Part shown: positions 7,808 to 13,620 of the stretch, in pieces
How positions within the stretch are numbered: the stretch's first letter is position 1
How the letters are laid out: every line of letters begins with the position of its first letter
From: Desulfonatronaceae bacterium UBA663
Lineage (GTDB): Bacteria; Desulfobacterota; Desulfovibrionia; Desulfovibrionales; Desulfonatronaceae
Assembly (NCBI GenBank): GCA_002299865.1
Contig: DBNV01000088.1
Coordinates: 14,185-27,804 of the forward strand
DNA: 13,620 bases
Reading direction: 5' to 3'
Position numbers and translations under genes: made by a program
The notes under the pieces: generated by a model
Seen by the model: only the letters and a program-made list of their open reading frames with translations
Told to the model about the DNA's origin: nothing
Database searches by the model: none

Positions 7808-9367
7808 ATGAGCCAAGTCCCATCGACGCACGACGCCATCTGTATCCTGGAACAAGTCGACAAGGACTTTTTCATCGGAATCGTGGGGACCGGGCCGGGG
7901 TTTGAGTCCATCCTGCAACTTATGGCCAGACCCGAACTTGAGGAGTTTTTCCCTCGGCTCAACCTGGTGGCGTGCGCGGCGTCGGGATTCCCGCCCGATC
8001 TTGCGGCCAAAGCCAGGGCCCAAGGAGCGGCCCTGCATGAAGGATACAGGGAGATGCTTTTGGCCCATCCGGAAATCAACCTGCTCGTGGAATTGACCGG
8101 CCGCCCCGAGTTGCTGCGCTCCCTGCGGCAGTCCATGCCGCCGACCATCTCCATCCTGGATCACATCTCCGCAGTGTTCCTGTGCGCATTGCTGATCATG
8201 TCCGAGGTCTCCAGCAAATGCAAGGTGGATCTGAGCGGACAGCAATCTCTTCTGCATGCGGTCATGGATGAAATGCACGACGACGTCCTGTTCCTGGACG
8301 CCCAAGGCCGGATTCTGGACGTGAACAGGCATGTCTGCGAGCGGCTGGGCAAGAACAGGGAGGAACTGCTGCACAAGCCCTGCTGGGAGGTCGCCGCGGG
8401 GGGAGATCAGGGGCGGTGCAAGACCGGCGAGCGGACATGCCCTTTCCAGACCGCGCTGGACGAAGGCCGGGAGGCGGAATCCCTGCAAACCTGGGTGGAC
8501 GCCCAAGGCCGGGTACGCTACTATCAGGTGCGGGCCTATCCTGTTTTGAGCAAGCAAGGCCGGGTGCGCAAGGTGATTGAGGTCCGCCGGGACGTGACTT
8601 TGCGCACGGAAATGGAAAAGCGCCTGCAACAGGCTGAAAAGCTGGCCGCCATCGGAGAGTTGTCCACCTATATTGCCCATGAGATCCGTAACCCGCTGTT
8701 CGCCATCGGCGGCTTTGCCAACGCCCTGCTCCGTTCCCCTGAACTGGCCGACGGCGCGAGGGAGAAGGTGCGGATCATTCTTGAGGAGTCCAAGCGCCTG
8801 GACTCCATCCTGAAGAGCATTCTCAATTTCTCCCGTCCGACCCAGGCCGACACTTCCGAGGTGGACGTCAACGGGGTTGTTATGGAAACTTTGCGACTCA
8901 TGTGCATCGGCTGCGAGGAGCGCGGAGTGAAAGTAGACACGCAATTGGCAGAGGGCCTGGCTAAAATAAGAGGCGACGCGGAACTTCTCAAGCAATGTCT
9001 GATCAATCTCATCAAGAACGCCTTGGAGGCAATGCCGGACGGGGGTACTCTCTCGGTCCGTTCCGGCATGGCGTCTCATGACGTGTTCGTGACGGTCATG
9101 GATACGGGCGTGGGAATATCGGTGGAAAACCGGGAGAAGATTTTCAGTCCCTTTTTTACCACCAAGAAGAAGGAAGGTTCGGGGCTGGGGCTGGCCATGA
9201 CCAAAAAAATCATCGGAGACCTAGGTGGTTCCTTGCGTCTGGAGAGCCAAGTCGGGCGCGGGACTACGGTCACCATTTTCCTGCCGCCGTATGTGTCGAT
9301 CCAGCAGGAGCAGAAATTATTCACGTCGGGAAAAATCACGGATTCACCGCCGGGAGCGCCGTCGTGA
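7808..9367 (+). CDS. Soluble histidine kinase: Rossmann-like domain + cysteine PAS + HisKA/HATPase
   Basis: This 519-residue protein has no membrane segment I trust. Residues 20-125 look like a nucleotide-binding Rossmann unit: FFIGIVGTGPG (GxGxxG, 27-32), a second strand LNLVACAAS, an A-x-G-rich helix and INLLVELTG. Residues about 146-262 form a PAS domain with cysteines C192, C204 and C211. HisKA follows with H291 in AHEIRNP. The HATPase domain has N-box N404, G1 DTGVG (432-436), the FFTTKKKEG lid and G2 GSGLGL (457-462), all intact. A CIGC motif (C366, C369) lies between the two. It should autophosphorylate in response to a cytoplasmic, perhaps redox or dinucleotide, signal (inference). 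ATG 7808 was chosen because GAGG lies six bases upstream; the GTG at 7796 has its AAGGA too close. The stop overlaps the next kinase's GTG start. No response regulator is nearby. Confidence 0.93.
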   Translation: MSQVPSTHDAICILEQVDKDFFIGIVGTGPGFESILQLMARPELEEFFPRLNLVACAASGFPPDLAAKARAQGAALHEGYREMLLAHPEINLLVELTGRPELLRSLRQSMPPTISILDHISAVFLCALLIMSEVSSKCKVDLSGQQSLLHAVMDEMHDDVLFLDAQGRILDVNRHVCERLGKNREELLHKPCWEVAAGGDQGRCKTGERTCPFQTALDEGREAESLQTWVDAQGRVRYYQVRAYPVLSKQGRVRKVIEVRRDVTLRTEMEKRLQQAEKLAAIGELSTYIAHEIRNPLFAIGGFANALLRSPELADGAREKVRIILEESKRLDSILKSILNFSRPTQADTSEVDVNGVVMETLRLMCIGCEERGVKVDTQLAEGLAKIRGDAELLKQCLINLIKNALEAMPDGGTLSVRSGMASHDVFVTVMDTGVGISVENREKIFSPFFTTKKKEGSGLGLAMTKKIIGDLGGSLRLESQVGRGTTVTIFLPPYVSIQQEQKLFTSGKITDSPPGAPS

Positions 9368-10788
9368 AGAAGCTGCAACTCTCCCTGGGTATTAGAATCC
9401 TGGGTTTGGTTTCCCTGTTGACCGCCGTGGCCTTTTTCTGCCTGTTTATGGCCAATTCTTACTGGATGCGCCAGATTACCCTTTATCAGATCGACAGGCT
9501 CGGGCTGCGCTCTTCCGAACTCCTGAGCATGCTCATCGACGGGCCCATGCGTCGGGGAGACGACGAGGGCACCCATGAACAATTCCGCATCGCCGGCAGA
9601 CTGTACGGCGACATCCGAGCCTACTTGACGGACTTCAGGGGCAATATCACGTACTCCACGAAGCCTGGCGTGTTGCGCCTGGACCTGACGAGCATCTACG
9701 GCCAGGAGAAGATCGGTGCTATGCTTGAGCAAAGTCTGAAGGAAGGACTGGATTCCAAGGCGTTGCTGGAGTTGCAGGAGCGTCCTTACTATCTCCGGGT
9801 GCGCAGCATCGCCAACGCTCCGGAGTGTTATCATTGCCATGGGGCCAGCCAGCCCATTCTGGGGGCGCTCGTTGAGTTTCAGAACTTGTATCCTGATTTC
9901 GCGAAATTAAGGACCATGCAGATGTACGGAGGAGGATTGGCCATGATCAGCTTGGTCGTTCTTCTGGCGGCACTGCTGTTTTATCTGCGTTCACGGCTTC
10001 TGAACCGGATCGGGGAATTGTCCATGGTCAGCCGGGAAATCCGCCAGGGCAACTATTCCGTGGACTTCATCATCGGCGGGGACGACGAGTTGGGGCAATT
10101 GGGCAAAGATCTGTCGTCCATGGTGCACCGACTGCAGACCGCGGAGAAGTTCGCGGCCATCGGCGAGTTTTCCATGTATATCGCCCATGAGATCCGCAAT
10201 CCGCTGTTCGCCATCGGCGGCTTCGCCAACACCCTGTTGCGGGTGCCGAATCTGGACTCCACCAGCAGGCAGAAGATTCAGATCATATTGAAGGAATCCA
10301 CTCGGCTGGACAACATCCTGCGCACGTTCATCAATTTTTCCAGGCCCATGGAGGCGGCCATGGTCCTGGTGGAGCCGAACCGCATCGTCAGGGAAGTGCT
10401 GGAATTGATTGATTTTAAGAAGAATTTTCCGCGAGTCAGGACTAAGCTGTTTCTGGATGAAGACGCCTGCCTGGTTCGGGGCGATGCGGAAATGATCAAG
10501 CAATGTCTGCTGAATCTGATCAAAAACGCCTTGTCCACCATGCCTGAGGGCGGTGATCTGAATATCCGCACCAGTAGCGGCGAGGATAACGTGGTCATCG
10601 AGATCACGGACACCGGTATTGGTTTGCCTCGGGAGGTCCTGGAGCATCCGTTCAATCCGTTTACCAGCCTGGAGTTGGCCATGACCCGTAAGATCATCAT
10701 CGACCTGGGCGGGGAACTGCATTTGGAAAGCTGCCCCGGCACGGGTACGGGCAGCGAGTTGCGTCTGCCTAAGTACAAGGGCCAGTAA
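9364..10788 (+). CDS. Membrane histidine kinase with periplasmic CxxCH haem motif and degraded ATP lid
   Basis: This 474-residue protein has TM1 at about residues 10-30, a periplasmic sensor at 31-188, and TM2 at about 189-208. A HAMP-like linker, HisKA with H275 in AHEIRNP, and a HATPase domain follow. The sensor has one c-type haem motif, CYHCH (C155, C158, H159), just before TM2 and followed by an ILGALVEFQ strand. Similar CxxCH-then-ILGxL arrangements occur in sensor kinases of anaerobic deltaproteobacteria. The N box (N387) and G1 box DTGIG (416-420) are present. However, after HPFNPF the sequence goes straight to TSLELAMTRKI, so the GxGLG G2 box and most of the ATP lid are missing relative to its neighbour. 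Kinase activity is therefore doubtful. The GTG start at 9364 overlaps the upstream TGA, with GGGAG eight bases before it, indicating translational coupling. The transmitter closely resembles the first kinase, consistent with duplication. Confidence 0.92.
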   Translation: MKKLQLSLGIRILGLVSLLTAVAFFCLFMANSYWMRQITLYQIDRLGLRSSELLSMLIDGPMRRGDDEGTHEQFRIAGRLYGDIRAYLTDFRGNITYSTKPGVLRLDLTSIYGQEKIGAMLEQSLKEGLDSKALLELQERPYYLRVRSIANAPECYHCHGASQPILGALVEFQNLYPDFAKLRTMQMYGGGLAMISLVVLLAALLFYLRSRLLNRIGELSMVSREIRQGNYSVDFIIGGDDELGQLGKDLSSMVHRLQTAEKFAAIGEFSMYIAHEIRNPLFAIGGFANTLLRVPNLDSTSRQKIQIILKESTRLDNILRTFINFSRPMEAAMVLVEPNRIVREVLELIDFKKNFPRVRTKLFLDEDACLVRGDAEMIKQCLLNLIKNALSTMPEGGDLNIRTSSGEDNVVIEITDTGIGLPREVLEHPFNPFTSLELAMTRKIIIDLGGELHLESCPGTGTGSELRLPKYKGQ

Positions 10789-10918
10789 AAGGATTACAGG
10801 CGTTCCCGGAACATGGGCTTCCGAAAGCGGCCTGTTATCCATTGGAAATGCAGGACGGATTTACGACGTCATGGATTATGACATTGGAATCATATCTTTT
10901 TTGGAATACGGTTAAGAC
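10789..10918 (+). other. Intergenic region before rdgB with three TTGGAA-type repeats
   Basis: This 130-bp gap contains TTGGAAAT at 10842 and TTGGAAT at 10884 and 10901. The only stem seen is a short CGGAA/TTCCG with no U-tract, so no terminator is called. The stretch nearest rdgB is AT-rich and could contain its promoter, but no -35/-10 pair is convincing. rdgB itself has only a weak ribosome binding site. Confidence 0.35.
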
Positions 10919-11536
10919 ATGCACGAGGTGGTGTTGGCGACGAGAAACAAGGGCAAGGCCGCAGAGATCGTCGCCTTGCTGGAAGATTTCAATGTGCGGG
11001 TGCATACCCTGGACGAATTTCCTCATATCGGAGACATTCCGGAAACCGGCGCGACATTTGCCGAGAATGCCTTGATCAAGGCCAGGGCGGTGGCCCGGGC
11101 AACCGCCCTGACGGCGTTGGCCGATGATTCGGGACTGGAGGTGGACGCCCTGGACGGGGCGCCCGGCGTGTATTCCGCGCGTTTCGCCGGTCCCGGGGCG
11201 ACGGATGCCCGAAACAACGAGAAGCTTTTACGGTTGTTGCAAAACGTGCCCTGGCCGGACCGCAGGGCCCGGTTCAGGTGTGTTGTCGCGGCGCATGCAC
11301 CGCGGGCCGGAGGCCGGGAACTGCTGGCCGAAGGGTTTTGGGTCGGCCGCATTGTCCTTGAGCCGGCGGGAGACAAAGGGTTTGGTTACGACCCCTTGTT
11401 CCTGGACGAGGAACTGGGGCTGACCGCAGCGCAAATGGCTCCGGAGCAGAAGAACACCCGCAGTCACAGGGCCGCTGCCTTGCGTCGACTGTCTGCGCTC
11501 TGGTCTGATTTTATAAAAAAGCCGCTGAAGTCTTGA
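10919..11536 (+). CDS. rdgB: Non-canonical purine NTP pyrophosphatase (RdgB/HAM1 family)
   Basis: This 205-residue protein matches the ITP/XTP pyrophosphatase family along its whole length. It has LATRNKGKAAEI at the N-terminus (substrate loop), TGATFAENALIKA (43-55), ADDSGLEVDALDG with the catalytic aspartate around D69/D70, GVYSARFAG, GFGYDPLF (154-161) and the SHR motif at 182-184. The enzyme hydrolyses dITP, XTP and ITP to the monophosphate plus pyrophosphate, keeping deaminated purines out of DNA and RNA. E. coli RdgB is 197 residues. The ATG at 10919 gives the expected N-terminus; the ribosome binding site is weak. An EndoQ-like gene for deaminated-base repair lies at the other end of the window, but it is distant and on the other strand, so any link is functional rather than operonic. 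The last codons lie inside a hairpin. Confidence 0.95.
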   Translation: MHEVVLATRNKGKAAEIVALLEDFNVRVHTLDEFPHIGDIPETGATFAENALIKARAVARATALTALADDSGLEVDALDGAPGVYSARFAGPGATDARNNEKLLRLLQNVPWPDRRARFRCVVAAHAPRAGGRELLAEGFWVGRIVLEPAGDKGFGYDPLFLDEELGLTAAQMAPEQKNTRSHRAAALRRLSALWSDFIKKPLKS

Positions 11537-11548
11537 CTTTGGCGGCTT
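11508..11548 (-). terminator. Strong hairpin with U-tract facing the minus strand, over the rdgB stop
   Basis: AAGCCGC at 11519-11525 pairs with GCGGCTT at 11542-11548, and AAGTC (11528-11532) pairs with GACTT (11535-11539). The intervening TG/TG positions form G-U wobbles, so in RNA the stem is nearly continuous over 14 pairs with a tiny loop. On the minus strand the stem is followed by TTTTTTATAAAA, a classic intrinsic terminator. On the plus strand no T-run follows, so for rdgB it would at best be a weak terminator or 3' stabiliser. The rdgB TGA lies in the middle of the hairpin. Confidence 0.7.
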
Positions 11549-11666
11549 GGATATGCATTTGCCAAGGAACGGGACAGGTCGTGTGGGCAATAACCAGCCC
11601 AGAACGATTCTTGCAAGTTCACCATGAGGCGAGAGATTCTTCCCGAGTCATTGGCGTCGTCCTTTT

Positions 11667-11742
11667 CTTCGCGTCTTCGTGCCTTCGCGTGAGGGAGAAG
11701 GAGGGTGGCACGCGAAGCCGCGAAGAACGCGAAGTCGTGAAG
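11667..11742. repeat. Long CGCGAAG-unit inverted repeat (intergenic hairpin element)
   Basis: The left arm (11667-11691) is built of CTTCGCG-like units. The right arm (11709-11734) is its near-perfect reverse complement, with one bulge and two mismatches over about 25 bp and a 17-base purine-rich loop. A further TCGTGAAG unit follows to 11742. From memory, arrays of CGCGAAG/CTTCGCG heptamer-like units recur between genes in many environmental bacterial genomes and, when translated, give spurious FAFFAASR-like peptides, as the minus strand does here. I see no transposase or coding capacity. Confidence 0.65.
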
Positions 11743-11760
11743 GGCGCAAAGCGGTTCGTG

Positions 11761-11783
11761 GCCCGACATCCGAGCCCGACATC
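11761..11783. repeat. Direct repeat GCCCGACATC upstream of the amidase gene
   Basis: GCCCGACATC occurs at 11761-11770 and again at 11774-11783, separated by three bases, ending 11 bases before the amidase ATG. A partial match (GCCCGATC) recurs across the start codon. The 13-bp period could be a protein-binding site or a slippage duplication; it also occupies the place where a ribosome binding site would be expected. Confidence 0.5.
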
Positions 11784-11794
11784 TTAAGAACGAT

Positions 11795-13600
11795 ATGCCC
11801 GATCTGCGCTTATTTTTGATCATCCTGACGATTTTGGGTCTTTGGGGAGCAGGATTGCCCCGCGAGGCTCAAGCCAGCGCCCAGCGGGACTATGCCAACG
11901 GCTGGAACGAGTTCCAGCGGCTCCTCAAGGATCCGCAGCAATCCCAGCAACGCACCGCCTGGCTGGCCGTGCGCAATATGTTCAAGAGTGCGTATCAGAA
12001 ATCCCCCAATGGCCCCAATGCTCCCAAGGCACTGTTTTATCTCGGGCGCGTCCACGAGGAGATGGGAGTCAGACTGGGGCAGCGTGCGGATTTTTCCCAG
12101 GCCGCAGATTATTACGGACGGGTGGCCTTGCGGTTTCCTCATCATACCTGGGCTGACGACGCCCGGCTGCGCAAGGCGCGCATCCATCTTGAACACCTGG
12201 AGGATTCGGCTCAGGCCTATATTGACCTGCTGGCCATTGTTCACAATCATCCCAAGGGGGACATGGTTCCTCAAGCTCAGGCCTTGCTGCGGGAGTTGGA
12301 TGCTTCGTTCCTGGCCAAGGTGAATCGAGAGTCGGGGGCGGCCCAGGCGGCTCCCGCCCCTGCGTTGCCGTCGGCTCGCGTTCCGGAGGCATCGGCGTCC
12401 GGTGCACCGGATGCCGGTCGGCAGGCGGCCCTACACTCACCCGCGACGCCCCGACAAGCAGGCGCGGGAGCCGACGCACAGCTGCTGCAGGTTCGTTATT
12501 GGAGCAGCGACGAGTACACGCGGGTAGTCCTGGATGTGGATTCCGAAGTCTCTTTTTCCCACCGCCTCTTGAATCCTGATCCGGATTTGGGCACGCCGCA
12601 CCGGTTGATGATCGATCTGGAAGGGACCGTGCTCGGGCCGGATGCGCCCACTCAATTGCAGGTGGCGGATGGTATATTGCGGCAGGTGCGCAGCGGCCAG
12701 AACCAGCCCCATGTCAGTCGGGTGGTCCTGGATATTCAGCGTTTGGAGGACTTCCGGGTGTTCACCCTGGAAGGGCCGTTTCGCATCATCGTGGACGTCA
12801 GCGGCAGCAAGGCCGGCTCCCCCCCCACGGCTTCCGCGCAGCAACCCGCGGCCTCCAAACAGACTCAGACCACTCCCGGACGGGATGTTGCGGCAAGCTT
12901 GGTTGAACAACTCGGTCTGCAGGTCAGGACGATCATGATCGACCCCGGACATGGCGGCCGGGATCCCGGTGCTGTGGCTTTCGGCATTAAGGAAAAGGAT
13001 ATTGCTCTGCGTATGTCTCGTATCCTCGGCAAGATGCTGGAGGAGAAGGGGTTTCGCGTTTTGTACACCAGGACGAAGGACGTTTTCGTGCCGCTGGAGG
13101 AACGTACGGCCATGGCCAATGCCCAGAAGGCCGACCTGTTCCTGTCCATCCATGCCAATGCCCACCGCAATCCCAAGATCAATGGGTTTGAAATTTATAC
13201 CCTGAACCTGGCCAGGACCGAGCACGCCATGCGCGTGGCGGCTCGGGAGAACGCGGTGTCCCCGAGACAAGTCAGCGACCTGCAGTTTATCCTGGCGGAC
13301 TTGATGCTCAACTCCAAGGTCAGCGAGTCCCGCGAGTTGGCCACCAAAATCCATACGCGCACGATCCAGGGAGTGCGCCGCACGCATCCCAATCTGGCGG
13401 ACAAGGGGGTTCGCGAAGCGCCGTTTTTTGTGCTGATGGGGGCCAAGATGCCCGCCGTGCTTGTGGAGTTGGGGTATCTGACCAACCGGGAAGAGGCCCG
13501 CCTGCTGAACACCGACGCCTACTTAAGGACCATGGCCCAAAGCCTCGTGCAGGGCGTGTTGGCCTATAGGGACCACGTCGGACGGCACGCTAAACTGTAG
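11795..13600 (+). CDS. N-acetylmuramoyl-L-alanine amidase (AMIN + Amidase_3) with helical-repeat N-terminus
   Basis: This 601-residue exported protein has a signal peptide at 1-29 (hydrophobic core RLFLIILTILGLWGAG, likely cleavage after AQASA). Residues about 31-172 are TPR-like helices (FYLGRVHEEMG, FSQAADYYGRVALRFPHH). A Pro/Ala-rich linker covers 180-228 and an AMIN domain about 229-337. A second linker precedes the Amidase_3 catalytic domain at about 378-595. Zinc ligands are H386 (DPGHGG), E400 (IKEKD) and H453 (SIHANA), with catalytic E558 in VELGYLTN; all are present. The family cleaves the amide between MurNAc and L-alanine in periplasmic peptidoglycan, classically during daughter-cell separation. 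AMIN domains target such amidases to the septum or wall. The helical-repeat region between signal peptide and AMIN is additional to the E. coli AmiC plan and may bind a partner (inference). The ATG at 11795 has only a weak AAGA upstream. A palindrome begins directly after the TAG. Confidence 0.95.
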   Translation: MPDLRLFLIILTILGLWGAGLPREAQASAQRDYANGWNEFQRLLKDPQQSQQRTAWLAVRNMFKSAYQKSPNGPNAPKALFYLGRVHEEMGVRLGQRADFSQAADYYGRVALRFPHHTWADDARLRKARIHLEHLEDSAQAYIDLLAIVHNHPKGDMVPQAQALLRELDASFLAKVNRESGAAQAAPAPALPSARVPEASASGAPDAGRQAALHSPATPRQAGAGADAQLLQVRYWSSDEYTRVVLDVDSEVSFSHRLLNPDPDLGTPHRLMIDLEGTVLGPDAPTQLQVADGILRQVRSGQNQPHVSRVVLDIQRLEDFRVFTLEGPFRIIVDVSGSKAGSPPTASAQQPAASKQTQTTPGRDVAASLVEQLGLQVRTIMIDPGHGGRDPGAVAFGIKEKDIALRMSRILGKMLEEKGFRVLYTRTKDVFVPLEERTAMANAQKADLFLSIHANAHRNPKINGFEIYTLNLARTEHAMRVAARENAVSPRQVSDLQFILADLMLNSKVSESRELATKIHTRTIQGVRRTHPNLADKGVREAPFFVLMGAKMPAVLVELGYLTNREEARLLNTDAYLRTMAQSLVQGVLAYRDHVGRHAKL

Positions 13601-13620
13601 GGGCGAAAAATTTTTCGCCC
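13601..13620 (+). terminator. Perfect 20-bp palindrome after the amidase stop, possible terminator or repeat
   Basis: Immediately after the TAG stop, GGGCGAAAAA is followed by its exact reverse complement TTTTTCGCCC, ending at the window edge. It can fold into a GC-based stem with an A/T-rich upper part and could terminate transcription in both directions, though what follows is not visible. The preceding TAG-G also fits GTAGGGGCG...CGCCCCTAC palindromes that I recall as recurrent intergenic elements in environmental genomes. Confidence 0.55.

Noticed and set aside
7718..9079. 453-codon open frame on the minus strand opposite the first kinase
   Set aside because: It is fully antisense to a kinase with all conserved motifs. 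Its translation is rich in His, Gln and Gly with no recognisable domain, as expected from GC-rich third positions.
9991..10842. 283-codon minus-strand open frame opposite the second kinase
   Set aside because: Antisense to conserved HisKA/HATPase motifs, and its composition resembles the other shadow frames.
10789..10918. Rho-independent terminator after the second kinase
   Set aside because: The best stem (CGGAA/TTCCG) is only five pairs and is followed by AAAG rather than a T-tract.
11667..11742. CRISPR array
   Set aside because: The units are heptamer-like and arranged as an inverted repeat around one loop; there are no regularly spaced unique spacers and no cas genes.
11464..11823. 119-codon minus-strand open frame across the rdgB-amidase gap
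   Set aside because: The only familiar part, FAFFAASRATLLL-like, is the translation of the CGCGAAG repeat. The rest is antisense to the rdgB 3' end and the amidase start.
12437..13387. 316-codon minus-strand open frame opposite the amidase
   Set aside because: It lies opposite the AMIN and catalytic domains with intact zinc ligands and contains no known motif.

Overview
The window looks like chromosomal DNA from a GC-rich anaerobic deltaproteobacterium, most likely a sulfate reducer related to Desulfovibrionales. This is inferred from a futalosine-pathway menaquinone gene, a sensor kinase with a periplasmic c-type haem motif, a soluble kinase with a cysteine-bearing PAS domain, and overall protein style. 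There are eleven protein-coding genes and no rRNA, tRNA, CRISPR array, transposase or prophage gene.

Left half (1-7693) is a co-directional minus-strand block. In transcription order it runs: rimO (ribosomal protein S12 methylthiotransferase), rpsA (ribosomal protein S1, six S1 domains), sppA (single-domain membrane signal peptide peptidase, overlapping rpsA by 14 bp), mqnE (aminofutalosine synthase), a 52-residue single-pass membrane protein, a MogA/MoaB-family molybdopterin gene with an extra N-terminal region, and an endonuclease Q-like PHP protein that runs off the left edge. The theme is translation plus housekeeping cofactor and envelope functions. Short gaps and one overlap suggest transcription in one or two units.

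Right half (7808-13620) is plus-strand. It opens, divergently from rimO, with two histidine kinases joined by a GTGA stop/start overlap. The first is soluble, with a Rossmann-like N-terminal domain, a PAS domain carrying three cysteines, and an intact transmitter. The second is membrane-bound, with one periplasmic CxxCH haem site and a transmitter very similar to the first, but its ATP lid has lost the G2 glycine box. No response regulator lies in the window. This pair is the most unusual thing here: it looks like a redox-sensing kinase and partner (possibly pseudo-)kinase that could work as a heteromer.

After the kinases come rdgB (house-cleaning ITP/XTP pyrophosphatase) and a cell-wall amidase with helical-repeat, AMIN and Amidase_3 regions. 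The rdgB-amidase gap holds a strong hairpin whose U-tract faces the minus strand, and a long hairpin made of CGCGAAG-type units of the kind scattered through many environmental genomes. A perfect 20-bp palindrome directly follows the amidase stop and ends the window.
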